From NCBI GenBank assembly GCA_013393545.1, contig JABXHG010000333.1, positions 1-29,009 of the forward strand: DNA of 29,009 nt. The letters run 5' to 3'. The notes beneath the pieces are model-generated. The model saw only the letters and a program-made list of their open reading frames with translations. It ran no database searches and was not told where the DNA came from. This stretch comes from Alteromonadaceae bacterium (GTDB taxonomy: Bacteria > Pseudomonadota > Gammaproteobacteria > Pseudomonadales > Oleiphilaceae). Numbering within the stretch: position 1 is the first letter of the stretch; every line of letters starts with the position of its first letter. Shown one piece after another: positions 1-8,382 of this stretch. Made by a program: the position numbers and the translations under genes.

Positions 1-678
<678 letters not shown>

Positions 679-682
<4 letters not shown>

Positions 683-1557
683 ATCCATCAGAGTTTGATG
701 CGGTGATGCTCTCAGACCTGTGTCATCCGTCTAAGCTGCTTTACGGCTATCTGCGTCGCCACATGGATTACAAAACGGGTTTAACCGGTACGCCCAGGCG
801 TATCAGTTACCAGTCAATCAGAGAGTTCCTCGAGTTCGTGCCTCCGAGGGGCTCTACTGCAGCTGAGTATAAGCCGAGTAATCAGCAGATAAACCGTTTG
901 CTGCGCAAGCTTGAAACGCTTGGCGCCATCGAAAGAATGCACGGTAACCACCTCAAAGAAAGCATGGTGTTCAGGCTTGTTTTCGCCACCACGGACTTAA
1001 ACCGCCTGGATGAGGAGCGACAAGGGAGCGACACGAGAGCACCGACAAGAGCAGCGACACGAGAAAACCCAGTAGCCACGAGGGATGAACCCACTAACCC
1101 CGACACGATGAGCGACAAGGGAGCGACACGAGAGGAGCGACACACCTCCGTTACTTCCGATATAAAAGATCTCTCTCTAACGCGCGCGGGCGCGACGACG
1201 GGGTCAGACTTACAGTTCACCTCTGAATTTTTACATCTGGCCAAACTTCATGGCCCGGCTCAAACCACTGCGGAAGAAATCGAAGCGCACTTCGAGCACT
1301 TCCGATTCCACGCAAAACATCACAGCACTGCCAGAAGCCACCATGATTGGCTGGCCGAATGGCGTGCCTGGATAGCACGGGAGAAAGTCTATGCAACCAA
1401 ACAACAAACCAAGACCCATTTCGGAGCTGGCGGCAACCAGCGTCCGGAGAACTCATCTGCAAAAGCCCTGCGTGAGGCAAAACAACACTCAGAGCAGCTT
1501 GCACAAACAGGATATTACGACCAGGCAGATGAATCTGATGAAGATACTCAATTCTGA
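679..1557 (+). CDS. Lambda O-like replication initiator
   Basis: Predicted 292-residue phage replication initiator. Residues about 1-105 look like a winged-helix DNA-binding domain of the kind found in O-type and RepA-like initiators: 'SKLLYGYLRRHMDYKTGLTG', then 'ISYQSIREFLEF' and 'NRLLRKLETLGAIER'. Residues 113-156 are a low-complexity linker rich in Thr, Arg, Asp and Glu, because the DNA there is an iteron array, as in lambda where the origin lies inside O. A C-terminal helical domain (about 180-245) would contact the helicase loader. It starts at ATG 679, overlapping the upstream gene by 4 bp, and its end overlaps the P-like gene. The order O then P supports the call. The O assignment rests on architecture and context more than on residue identity. 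Confidence 0.7.
1015..1134 (+). repeat. Perfect 25-bp direct repeat within the iteron array
   Basis: The 25 bases at 1015-1039 recur exactly at 1110-1134. Each copy is two adjoining iterons (GAGCGACAAGG then GAGCGACACGAGAG). The copies are 95 bp apart and not in the same reading frame of the gene, so the identity is not explained by protein sequence. Confidence 0.85.
1015..1180. other. Candidate replication origin inside the O-like gene
   Basis: An array of about eight units related to GAGCGACACGAGAG runs from 1015 to 1143. Clear units start at 1015, 1026, 1053, 1110, 1121 and 1135, with weaker ones at 1041 and 1099. It is followed at 1151-1180 by an AT-rich, pyrimidine-biased stretch (GATATAAAAGATC) that could melt, then by a CG-rich run at 1181-1200. 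Iterons plus an AT-rich unwinding region inside the initiator gene is the arrangement of lambda ori. The protein segment encoded here is low complexity, as expected if DNA function constrains it. Binding by the O-like protein is inferred. Confidence 0.7.
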
Positions 1558-2173
1558 ACTGGTCCCGGTGCTGGTTACCTGCTGTCCGGACTTTGCTTCA
1601 CGCTTTGGAGAGCACTCCAGGGACATCATGCGCCTGTACGCCGAGCAGCTGATAAAAAATGAAATCGGTCGCAAGGGACTCAACCGCGGTATCGAGAACC
1701 TGAAAGCCGGTAACGCACCGAGCCGGTTTACGCCGACGCCGGCTGAGTTTGTCGAGATGTGCAAGCCATCAGCTGAAGACTTAGGCATTCCGTCGCTGGA
1801 TGACTGTATGCACGAAGTCAGAGAAGCGAAAGGGCGCTGGCGTTTTGAAAAGTACCCGTTCAGCCATGAGGTGGCTCGACTCCTAAGCGAGCGTATTGGC
1901 TTCGAGTTTTATCAAACGAGCGTGAACCAATTTAAAAAGCGCTGTGAGACCGAATACAAGCGACTGCTTGAACTGGCTCGTAATGGCCAATTGGGCACGC
2001 ATGCGAATCGGTTACCCCGACAGGCTGAAGAGCGCAGCCGCATCGAGCAGATGGGTAAGCAGCTCGACATTTCTCAGGCTAAAAGCTTTCTGGCGAAGCG
2101 TTTTGGCATTAACCCGTTTGAACAGGAAGGGGCGCGTGATACGTCGCGCTATGCGGCCGTGGATGGAAGGTAG
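1529..2173 (+). CDS. Lambda P-like replication protein (helicase loader)
   Basis: Predicted 214-residue protein resembling the replication protein P family, which in lambda delivers the host DnaB helicase to the O-origin complex. The central 'SRFTPTPAEFVEMCKPS' matches the conserved P-family segment (in lambda 'FLPSPGQFVAWC'). It follows a helical N-terminus and precedes 'QTSVNQFKKRCETEYKRLLELA' and a basic tail ending in 'KSFLAKRFGINPF'. The frame is open further upstream to 1391, but that part is out of frame with the O-like gene and has no family likeness; ATG 1529 or 1538 is the sensible start, overlapping the end of the O-like gene by about 20-30 bp. The overlap suggests translational coupling of the pair. 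Confidence 0.75.
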   Translation: MNLMKILNSELVPVLVTCCPDFASRFGEHSRDIMRLYAEQLIKNEIGRKGLNRGIENLKAGNAPSRFTPTPAEFVEMCKPSAEDLGIPSLDDCMHEVREAKGRWRFEKYPFSHEVARLLSERIGFEFYQTSVNQFKKRCETEYKRLLELARNGQLGTHANRLPRQAEERSRIEQMGKQLDISQAKSFLAKRFGINPFEQEGARDTSRYAAVDGR

Positions 2174-2264
2174 CAGCTCACACGCACTACGTGAGCAACT
2201 GACGCGGAACAACCGTGAGTAACGTGTAACAGCCAGTCATGTGAGTAGGAACGACAGCTGGAGA

Positions 2265-2292
2265 GGCGGCGCCAGTGGCTGGAAACGCCGCC
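2265..2292 (+). promoter_or_regulatory. Strong GC-rich hairpin in the csrA leader (terminator or attenuator)
   Basis: Arms GGCGGCG (2265-2271) and CGCCGCC (2286-2292) pair perfectly. The inner CCAG/CTGG pairs extend the stem to 11 bp with a 3-base bulge and a 3-base loop. It is followed by ACACTTTTAAAA and lies 29 bp before the csrA start. The T-run is short for an intrinsic terminator. GGA trinucleotides, the core of CsrA binding sites, occur at 2248, 2260, 2281 and 2311, so CsrA feedback on its own leader is possible but only inferred. Confidence 0.55.
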
Positions 2293-2321
2293 ACACTTTT
2301 AAAAATATGAGGACCAACAGA

Positions 2322-2507
2322 ATGCTGAATTTAACCAGAAAGCCCGGAGAAACCATCAACATTGGCGAGGACATTACTGTCACTGTGCTGGCCGTGAAAG
2401 ACAACCAGGTAAAACTGGGTATCAACGCTCCCAATGACGTCAAAGTCTTCCGGGAAGAAATCTATCTGCGCATTCAGAATGAGAATACGCCCGATGAAGC
2501 CGCTTAA
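2322..2507 (+). CDS. csrA: Phage-borne CsrA/RsmA carbon storage regulator
   Basis: Complete 61-residue CsrA. It keeps the family landmarks: [10 protein letters not shown] at the N-terminus with the RNA-contacting Leu4 and Arg6, '[18 protein letters not shown]' in the middle, and 'VFREEIY' with Arg44 at the same position as in E. coli CsrA. CsrA is a dimeric RNA-binding protein that blocks or stabilises mRNAs at GGA motifs. The longer frame from 2241 adds 27 residues unlike the family; ATG 2322 has a good ribosome site (GAGGA at 2309-2313). The next gene, rusA-like, overlaps its end by 14 bp. All key residues are intact, so it should be functional. In a phage it could retune host translation or phage timing; that role is inferred. 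Confidence 0.93.
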   Translation: MLNLTRKPGETINIGEDITVTVLAVKDNQVKLGINAPNDVKVFREEIYLRIQNENTPDEAA

Positions 2508-2862
2508 ACTCACCCTAGGATTTCCACCAAGCGTCAATACCTATTGGCGCAACATCGTCTGGCGCGGTAGACCCAGAACGCTCATCAGCAAAAAGGGGCG
2601 AGCCTATCGTGAAGAGGCTATTTGGCAATGTCGGGTTCAACGAGCTTGCAAAGGACTCAGTCAACCTCTGGCAGTCAACATTACCCTGAACCCACCGAGT
2701 AACCACAGACGGGATATCGATAATTACAACAAGGCGCTCCTTGATGCGCTGACTCACGCCAACGTGATAACCGACGACAGCCTGATAAAACGCCTGACAG
2801 TCGAATTCGGAACCATCGTCAAAGATGGCAATGCCCTGGTAACCATCGAGCCATACCACTGA
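2494..2862 (+). CDS. rusA: RusA-family Holliday junction resolvase
   Basis: Predicted 122-residue endodeoxyribonuclease that cuts four-way DNA junctions, used by lambdoid phages in recombination and in clearing branches before packaging. The start is ATG 2494, inside the end of csrA; longer frames do not resemble the family. The N-terminal '[12 protein letters not shown]' is the usual RusA opening. '[10 protein letters not shown]' at 71-80 gives Asp74 and Asp76, matching catalytic Asp70 and Asp72 of E. coli RusA, and Lys80 matches Lys76. 'TDDS' at 93-96 supplies the third acid (Asp95, matching Asp91). Length and spacing agree with the family. It sits between replication and late-activator genes, the usual ninR-like place. 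Confidence 0.92.
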   Translation: MKPLKLTLGFPPSVNTYWRNIVWRGRPRTLISKKGRAYREEAIWQCRVQRACKGLSQPLAVNITLNPPSNHRRDIDNYNKALLDALTHANVITDDSLIKRLTVEFGTIVKDGNALVTIEPYH

Positions 2863-2881
2863 CCAGCGAAGGAGAACACCG

Positions 2882-3235
2882 GTGACAACAACGAAAACAA
2901 ACAGCGTGTGGGAACAGGATTTAATTGAAATCATCGGGGAGATAGCGCTACTCAAACTGGAAGCCCGGTTCGGAGGCTCGTACTTACACGTTCATGTCGA
3001 ACCGAAAGAAGAAGTGATTGCTGCCATTGGGAAGTCAGCAGCTGCAAAACTCAGCGCTGAATGTGGTGGGCTCGATGTTTACGTGCCGACCATTCTCTGG
3101 CGCATGAGGCGTAACGAGTCTATCGAGAGGGAACAAAACACGGGTAGAACAATAACCGAGCTCGCTTCAAAGTACCGCTTACACGCAAAGCATATCAAGA
3201 AGATCCTACGCGAGAGGCACGGTTACAATGTTTGA
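2882..3235 (+). CDS. Mor/C-family late transcription activator
   Basis: Predicted 117-residue member of the Mor transcription activator family, which in Mu (Mor and C) binds as a dimer upstream of middle and late promoters and recruits RNA polymerase. Residues 10-70 form the dimerisation part, with 'IEIIGEIALLKLEARFGG' and 'CGGLDVYVPT' typical of the family. Residues 89-110 are a C-terminal helix-turn-helix ('ITELASKYRLHAKHIKKIL'). It starts at GTG 2882 behind AAGGAG (2869-2874). As in Mu, it stands immediately before the lysis genes; it overlaps the next gene by 8 bp. Codons 83-89 contain the first copy of an 18-bp sequence repeated before two other late gene blocks. Whether it acts as Mor or as C cannot be told; with one such gene visible, a C-like late role is more likely. 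Confidence 0.85.
   Translation: MTTTKTNSVWEQDLIEIIGEIALLKLEARFGGSYLHVHVEPKEEVIAAIGKSAAAKLSAECGGLDVYVPTILWRMRRNESIEREQNTGRTITELASKYRLHAKHIKKILRERHGYNV
3130..3147 (+). promoter_or_regulatory. Late-block repeat element, copy 1 (Plys-like position)
   Basis: GGAACAAAACACGGGTAG, identical over 18 bp to the copy at 19453 and one base different from the copy at 9662. It lies inside the activator gene, about 80 bp before the first lysis-region gene, the position of Plys in Mu. The wider TCACC extension of the other two copies is absent here. Role as an activator or promoter site is inferred. Confidence 0.5.
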
Positions 3236-3911
3236 AACGGAAATGCTGTTTAAGGTTGGCGAGCAGTACGGGTGGCTGGCCGCACTGGCAGTTGCGGTGG
3301 TTACCGTTGGCGGTAAAGTCGTTAACCGATGGCTGGAGAGCCGTTACCTGAGTAAAGAAGCCAGCGAAGCGTCAGAGCTTCAATATGTTCAGGACGGTGC
3401 CTCGCTTGATGAACACCGTTTGTTCCTGGTTTGCAATTACTGGAACCGCCTTGGTATTGACCGCATTCCGTTCCCGGATAAATTCCCCATTCGCAGTGAA
3501 ATGTATCGTGACATGCTGAAAATTCTTATCAGCACGATGACCGAGCACCTGCAATCAAACATTGACTCACTCTCGAGCGCCGACAGCAACGCAGACTGGC
3601 AACGCAAGGCCACCGATACGTTGAGTAAAGCCGTTGCTGATTACGAGCACAAATTCAGAGACCAGGGCATTCCCGAGGTGGTTATTGAGCGCTTTCGCTC
3701 CTGGAATGTGCCGGCGCTTGGATTCATCACACACACCATTGGCACACTTGAAGAAAGCCAGATAGCAACGGACCACCGATATAAGACCAGTGCAATGCTC
3801 TCGACCGTGTTAGGAGCGCTTAAAACGGCTTTCTACGATGCCGAACGCACGTTGATTGGTCTCAATGGCCAGTTGACCGGACAAATCTACCGCGGGAAGG
3901 AGGTCGAGTAA
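3228..3911 (+). CDS. Membrane-anchored protein of the lysis region, function unknown
   Basis: Predicted 227-residue protein with one N-terminal hydrophobic segment (about residues 12-30, 'YGWLAALAVAVVTVGGKVV') followed by a long soluble helical region. I do not recognise a family. It overlaps the activator gene by 8 bp and its stop overlaps the start of the endolysin gene (TAATG), so the three are probably translated together. The position and single membrane anchor would suit a holin-like, spanin-like or lysis-regulating protein. However, the 190-residue soluble part is too large for a classical holin, and the downstream 3TM holin already fills that job. It starts at ATG 3228. Confidence 0.7.
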   Translation: MFETEMLFKVGEQYGWLAALAVAVVTVGGKVVNRWLESRYLSKEASEASELQYVQDGASLDEHRLFLVCNYWNRLGIDRIPFPDKFPIRSEMYRDMLKILISTMTEHLQSNIDSLSSADSNADWQRKATDTLSKAVADYEHKFRDQGIPEVVIERFRSWNVPALGFITHTIGTLEESQIATDHRYKTSAMLSTVLGALKTAFYDAERTLIGLNGQLTGQIYRGKEVE

Positions 3912-4327
3912 TGGCTTTTAAACTGAGCAATACAAGCCTTTCACGCCTCAAGCAGTGCCATCCACAACTCTGCATTGTGGTTACCCGCGCTATTCAAATC
4001 AGCCAAGTCGACTTCATTGTCGGTGCCGGTATTCGCAGCATTGAAGAGCAGCGCGAGAACGTGCGTAAAGGCGTTTCCGAAACGATGAACAGTAAGCACC
4101 TGCCACAAGCTGATGGTATGAGCCACGCTGTCGACTTATGGCCATGGGTGAAAGGGGAGATTCCCTGGGATGACTTAAGTGAGTTTCGCCGCGTTGCCGA
4201 TGCGATGCTTCAGGCCGCGCGGGAGCTTGATGTTGAACTTCTCTGGGGTGGTGACTGGGACCGCGATGGCGACTCAAGCGACCACGACTTTATTGATGGA
4301 CCACATTTTGAACTGGTGAGCGTATGA
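3911..4327 (+). CDS. Endolysin, M15 L-alanyl-D-glutamate peptidase type
   Basis: Predicted 138-residue zinc peptidase that cleaves the L-Ala-D-Glu bond of peptidoglycan at lysis. The M15 (VanY/Ply500-like) signature is present: 'SKHLPQADGMSHAVDLWP' at 61-78 gives zinc ligands His63 and Asp75, and 'GPHFEL' at 130-135 gives His132. The N-terminal 'LKQCHPQL' and 'RSIEEQRENVRKG' are also typical of phage M15 lysins. There is no signal peptide, so it needs a holin, which follows at once with a 4-bp overlap. The usual spacing between H and D is stretched by four residues, a common variation in this subgroup. Several phages use the same fold, so the exact bond cut is inferred. Confidence 0.88.
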   Translation: MAFKLSNTSLSRLKQCHPQLCIVVTRAIQISQVDFIVGAGIRSIEEQRENVRKGVSETMNSKHLPQADGMSHAVDLWPWVKGEIPWDDLSEFRRVADAMLQAARELDVELLWGGDWDRDGDSSDHDFIDGPHFELVSV

Positions 4328-4809
4328 GCTTCTTAAGCAAGGTAACAGATTTCTTCACAGGTGGGCTGGGCGAGAAGATTGTCGACGGTGTACAGGCGTA
4401 CTTCCCACCGGATATGACGCCCGAGCAAAAGGCAAAGCTCGAGATAGCCATTAAAGACCAATCACATAAGCGAGAAGTAGAATTACTCACTTTAGCGGCT
4501 GAGCAGGATGAAGAGTTCAACAACCGCATTCGTGACCTTGAAGGGACGGCCAAAGACCTGACCCAATTTGGTTGGCCGGGTCGCGTTGTTGTTTACCTGC
4601 GGGGTTGTCAGCGTCCGGCGTGGGGCGGGCTTGTCATGTACATGGATATTCAGTGGTTCAACGGTAACTGGTCAGGCTTAAGCGAGCAGCAGGAATCGGC
4701 ACTCTGGGTCATCAACATACTGGTGCTTGGGTTCCTGTTTGGTGAACGCGCAGTGAAGAACGTTATGCCGTTTATGACTCAATTTATGAAGCAGCGCGCC
4801 CAGAAGTAG
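4324..4809 (+). CDS. Holin, 3TM family
   Basis: Predicted 161-residue protein of the 'holin of 3TMs' type, which makes the inner-membrane lesion that releases the endolysin. The amphipathic N-terminal half ('DFFTGGLGEKIVDGVQAYFP', then a charged helix) is followed by 'RVVVYLRGCQRPAWGGLVMYM' and 'LWVINILVLGFLFGERAV', the membrane segments. The 'RP' in the first segment and the 'GFLFGERAVKN' ending are characteristic. It overlaps the endolysin gene by 4 bp and is followed by the small terminase gene, the order of Mu-like phages. Confidence 0.8.
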   Translation: MSFLSKVTDFFTGGLGEKIVDGVQAYFPPDMTPEQKAKLEIAIKDQSHKREVELLTLAAEQDEEFNNRIRDLEGTAKDLTQFGWPGRVVVYLRGCQRPAWGGLVMYMDIQWFNGNWSGLSEQQESALWVINILVLGFLFGERAVKNVMPFMTQFMKQRAQK

Positions 4810-4824
4810 TGAGGTAATCGAACG

Positions 4825-5316
4825 ATGGCAGCGACAAAGCGAACACCCGACCAGGTAATGCGAGACCAGGCAAGTATCGCTGAGATGTATCTCAAGGGTT
4901 TCAAGATGTTTGAAATCGCTGATACGCGCGGACTCTCGATGAACCAGGTTAAGTATGACTTACGGGAAGTTCGTAAGCGCTGGCGCCAAAGCTCCGTGCG
5001 TGACTTTGATGCTCATCGTGAAGAGCAACTGGCACGACTGGATCTGATGGAAGCGTCTCTCTGGAGAGAGTGGGAGCGCTCGTGTGGCATTCCGGAGGCT
5101 AAGAAAAGCAAAAAGTCGGATTTACCGCCACAGACAGGTGACCCACGCTACATGACTGTCATGCTGAATATCATTGAGCGTCGCAGCAAGTTACTGGGGC
5201 TTGATGCGCCGACCAAACTGGCACCGACTAACCCTGATGGTGATGAGCCGTATAAGCAAATTGCTCCTGATGAAATAGACGCACGGATCCATGAGTTACT
5301 GGCTAAGTTGGGGTAA
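4825..5316 (+). CDS. Terminase small subunit-like DNA-binding protein
   Basis: Predicted 163-residue protein directly before the large terminase gene and overlapping it at TAATG, so very probably the DNA-recognition subunit of the packaging motor. Residues about 15-55 form a helix-turn-helix ('SIAEMYLKGFKMFEIADTRG' then 'MNQVKYDLREVRKRW'). A central helical oligomerisation region follows ('REEQLARLDLMEASLWREWE'), and residues about 100-140 carry the 'GDPRYMTVMLNIIERRSKLL' segment seen in small terminases of Mu-like and related phages. The recognition site it would bind is unknown. The protein start is ATG 4825. Confidence 0.82.
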   Translation: MAATKRTPDQVMRDQASIAEMYLKGFKMFEIADTRGLSMNQVKYDLREVRKRWRQSSVRDFDAHREEQLARLDLMEASLWREWERSCGIPEAKKSKKSDLPPQTGDPRYMTVMLNIIERRSKLLGLDAPTKLAPTNPDGDEPYKQIAPDEIDARIHELLAKLG

Positions 5317-6896
5317 TGTCGCTGGCTGCCAAGCAGGAATTATTAGCGTTACTTGAGCGCAAATTAGCATTGAGAGCGCGTGACGACCTCAATGCTTACT
5401 GTCGTTATATCGATGTGCCAGGAGCACCGCTTAATGACGACGAAGATTGTGATGAGTTTTATCCTGATAGCGTGACGCCGGCAGAGCATCACGAGCTCAT
5501 TAACAACACGATGATGGATCTCGAAGCAGGCCGTAAGAAGCGGGTCATTGTGATGATGCCCCCGGGCTCTGCTAAGTCGACTTATGGCACCGTGGTATTC
5601 CCGACATGGTACATGGGACGTAACCCGGGCAAGTCGGTTATCAGCACCAGTTACGGCTCGAGCTTGTCGCTCAAATTCTCACGTAAGGTGAGGCAAGTCG
5701 TTAAGAGCCCGAAGTTCAGTGATGTATTTAATACCGAGCTGGTACCTGATAACCGGGCGCTGGAATTCTGGTCACTGAAGAACCAGTCCAGCTACATGTG
5801 CGGCGGTATTCTCTCAGGCATTACCGGTAACCGTGCTGATGGTCTGGTAATTGACGACCCGGTGAAAGGGCGTGAACAGGCAGACAGCCAGACCATACGA
5901 GAGAAGACGTGGGAAGCGTATACCTCAGACCTCCGGACACGTCTAAAGCCCAATGGCTGGATATTGCTGATACAGACGCGCTGGCATGAAGATGACTTAG
6001 CCGGTCGAATACTTCCGGATGACTGGGATGGTGAAAGCGGCTACGTCACTGCGAAGGATGGTGAGGAATGGTACGTCGTTTGCCTTCAGGCGCAATGTGA
6101 GCGTGAAGACGATCCGCTTGGTCGTGAAATTGGTGAATGGTTATGGACTGATTGGTTCACTCCGGAGCATTGGGCACAGGAGAAGCTATCGCAGGGCAGC
6201 CGTAACTGGGAGTCACTTTACCAGCAGAGGCCGAAGCCGCTCGAAGGCTCCATCATCAAACGCATCTGGCCTAAGCGCTATAACACTCGACCGGCTGAAT
6301 TTATGCGCCTGGTCATGTCGCTGGATACGGCATATAAGCCTGAGCAGCACAACGACCCGAGCGTCTTGAGTATCTGGGGAGAGGCTGAACAGGGGCATTA
6401 TTTGCTTCATGTCTGGCGCGACAGGGTGGAATACCCTGAGTTAAAACGCATTGTGGCTAACTATTACATGAATTGGCGAACGGATGCAGTGCTCATTGAA
6501 GACAAGGCCTCGGGTCAGTCGCTGATACAGGAGCTGAGGCAGGGCGTAGAGCTTTCACAATACCCGAACAAGATAGTGATGCCGGTTATTGCTATTGAGC
6601 CTGACGGCAGCAAGCTGAACCGGGCAATACGTGTCAGTTCACAATTTGAAGCAGGGCGGGTGTGGTTACCAGAACATGAGCCCTGGCTAATTGATTACGA
6701 GTCTGAGCTATTTGGTTTCCCCCTGGCGACACATGATGACCAAGTGGACAGTACAACGCAGTATTTGGAATGGGCTAGCAATCGAACAGTTGATGTTGTT
6801 TCTGCAAGTACAGGTCGCAGAGAGACGAGCAACGATTTAGGTTTAGGTGATATGAGCTCCGGTGGTGGCCGTGGCCGTTTTGGAGGATATTTATAA
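5316..6896 (+). CDS. Terminase large subunit
   Basis: Predicted 526-residue ATPase-nuclease that pumps DNA into the procapsid. Walker A is 'PPGSAKST' at 82-89 and Walker B is 'LVIDD' at 177-181. The coupling region follows with 'ILLIQTRWHEDDLAG' at 216-230. The C-terminal RNase H-like nuclease shows 'LVMSLDTAYK' (Asp337), 'VLIEDKASGQ' (Glu395 and Asp396) and 'ATHDDQVDS' (Asp474, Asp475, Asp478). The set of acids is complete, so both activities should be intact. It overlaps the small terminase gene upstream and the portal gene downstream through TAATG junctions. Length fits the terminase_6/Mu gp28-like group. The packaging strategy (headful or other) cannot be read from sequence alone. Confidence 0.95.
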   Translation: MSLAAKQELLALLERKLALRARDDLNAYCRYIDVPGAPLNDDEDCDEFYPDSVTPAEHHELINNTMMDLEAGRKKRVIVMMPPGSAKSTYGTVVFPTWYMGRNPGKSVISTSYGSSLSLKFSRKVRQVVKSPKFSDVFNTELVPDNRALEFWSLKNQSSYMCGGILSGITGNRADGLVIDDPVKGREQADSQTIREKTWEAYTSDLRTRLKPNGWILLIQTRWHEDDLAGRILPDDWDGESGYVTAKDGEEWYVVCLQAQCEREDDPLGREIGEWLWTDWFTPEHWAQEKLSQGSRNWESLYQQRPKPLEGSIIKRIWPKRYNTRPAEFMRLVMSLDTAYKPEQHNDPSVLSIWGEAEQGHYLLHVWRDRVEYPELKRIVANYYMNWRTDAVLIEDKASGQSLIQELRQGVELSQYPNKIVMPVIAIEPDGSKLNRAIRVSSQFEAGRVWLPEHEPWLIDYESELFGFPLATHDDQVDSTTQYLEWASNRTVDVVSASTGRRETSNDLGLGDMSSGGGRGRFGGYL

Positions 6897-8380
6897 TGGC
6901 TGATACCAAGAAGCCAAAGTTTACTGAATTATCGAAGGTTGACCATGGCAAACAGATGGCCAAGGCGCTTATCGAGATCATGATCGACAACCCGGATTCC
7001 ATTCTGAAGTCGAAAGGGAATGGCCAGCTGAATATCTATAAGGATCTGTTGCGGGACGATCAGGTTAAGAGCTGTTTCCAACAAAGACGCACCGCGGTAA
7101 CTCAGTCCGAGTATCAGGTTACACCGGCAAGCGAGAGCGCAGCGGATAAAGAAGCGGCACTGTTCGTTGAGGACATGCTCAGTCATATTGGCTTTGATCA
7201 GCTGACTGACAAAATGCTTTATGCCATTCACTTTGGCTGGAGTGTTGCTGAGCTGATGTTTGGTCAGGAAGAAAGCCGGATCACATTAGACCAGGTTAAG
7301 GTTCGGGACCGCGGGCGTTTTGCCTTCAGCGCAACCAACGATTTACTGCTGAAAAAAGACAGTAAGACATTTCCTATGCCGGCTAATAAGTTCTGGGTAT
7401 TCAGTCACGGTGCAGACCACGACGATAACCCTTATGGTGAAGGGCTGGCACACTCACTGTATTGGCCCGTGTTCTTTAAGCGCAACGGCATTAAGTTCTG
7501 GCTCATATTCCTCGAGAAGTTCGGGATGCCCACCGCAACCGCTAAACTGCCCAGCTCGCAAATTAAAGACCGCAAGCAACGCGAACAGGCTCTGGAAGTG
7601 TTAGATGCTATTCAGGCGGACAGCGGCGTAGTCGTTCCGGAAGACATGGTTATCGAGTTGGTGGAAGCGTCCCGGAGTGGTACCGCGGATTATTCCCAGT
7701 TGCAGGGGGCTATGGACAGAGCGATATCCAAAATCATTCTGTCGCAAACGATGACCACTGATGACGGATCGAGTATGTCCCAGGCGCAGGTTCATAAAGG
7801 CGTGAAAGACGACATCATAAAAGCGGATGCGGATATGGTGTGCGATAGCTTCAACCGACAGGTTATCGAGCCGCTGATTGCACTTAACTTTGCTGACGCT
7901 CAACCGCCTAAGGTATGGCGTAAGACTGAGCCGGAGGAAGACCTGGCACAGGTTGCCGAGCGTGACCATAAGATTTACCAGTTAGGCTATGAGCCCACCG
8001 AAGAGTATGTAAAAGAAACCTATGGACCAGGGTGGCGAAAACGTCAGGCAGCACCATCCATGCCATTCGGTAACCAGGTCGATCCTATGGGCACTGAGTT
8101 TGCTGAAGTATCTCCATTGACGGAAAAGCGGGTTCAACACCGTCGTGACCAGCGCGACATCGTAGATGCGGGTGAGTATTTAGCAACAGATCCAGAGCAG
8201 GCGGTGGGGCCATTGGTTCGGAAAATTGTAGAGTTTGCCCGAACCGCTGAGAGTGAAGAAGAGTTCGTTAAACGCTTAGACGAACTGGCAGAGCAGGACC
8301 CGGACAATAAAGTCGTTGAGCGGGTTCGTAACGCTAACATCATGGCGCGTATGCGTGGTTATACGAAGAACGCGGGTTAA
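6896..8380 (+). CDS. Portal protein, DUF935 (Mu gp29) family
   Basis: Predicted 494-residue portal, the ring through which DNA enters the head. The pattern is that of the DUF935/Mu gp29 family: an N-terminal 'NGQLNIYKDLLRDDQVKSCF' with 'QQRRTAVTQSEYQV', then 'MLYAIHFGWSVAELMFG'. The central 'NPYGEGLAHSLYWPVFFKRN' follows, then 'KFWLIFLEKFGMPTATAKL', and 'ILSQTMTTDDGSSMSQAQVH' in the latter half. The C-terminal 100 residues are acidic and helical. It starts at TAATG after the terminase and is followed by the gpF-type gene, the Mu order 28-29-30. Confidence 0.93.
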   Translation: MADTKKPKFTELSKVDHGKQMAKALIEIMIDNPDSILKSKGNGQLNIYKDLLRDDQVKSCFQQRRTAVTQSEYQVTPASESAADKEAALFVEDMLSHIGFDQLTDKMLYAIHFGWSVAELMFGQEESRITLDQVKVRDRGRFAFSATNDLLLKKDSKTFPMPANKFWVFSHGADHDDNPYGEGLAHSLYWPVFFKRNGIKFWLIFLEKFGMPTATAKLPSSQIKDRKQREQALEVLDAIQADSGVVVPEDMVIELVEASRSGTADYSQLQGAMDRAISKIILSQTMTTDDGSSMSQAQVHKGVKDDIIKADADMVCDSFNRQVIEPLIALNFADAQPPKVWRKTEPEEDLAQVAERDHKIYQLGYEPTEEYVKETYGPGWRKRQAAPSMPFGNQVDPMGTEFAEVSPLTEKRVQHRRDQRDIVDAGEYLATDPEQAVGPLVRKIVEFARTAESEEEFVKRLDELAEQDPDNKVVERVRNANIMARMRGYTKNAG

Positions 8381-8382
8381 CC

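Noticed and set aside
1015..1145. CRISPR-like array
   Set aside because: Units are short, touching, degenerate and inside a coding region, with no spacers; they are iterons.
1391..1528. Longer start for the P-like gene
   Set aside because: The added residues are an out-of-frame reading of the O-like C-terminus and have no P-family likeness.
882..1788. Several antisense frames over the replication genes
   Set aside because: They are shadows of the O- and P-like genes; the repeat-rich DNA of the iteron region keeps several frames open.
2241..2321. Longer csrA start at GTG 2241
   Set aside because: It would read through the leader hairpin; ATG 2322 has a ribosome site and gives the exact family N-terminus.
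4675..4810. A separate spanin gene after the holin
   Set aside because: No lipoprotein box or nested frame with a signal was seen between the holin and small terminase genes.
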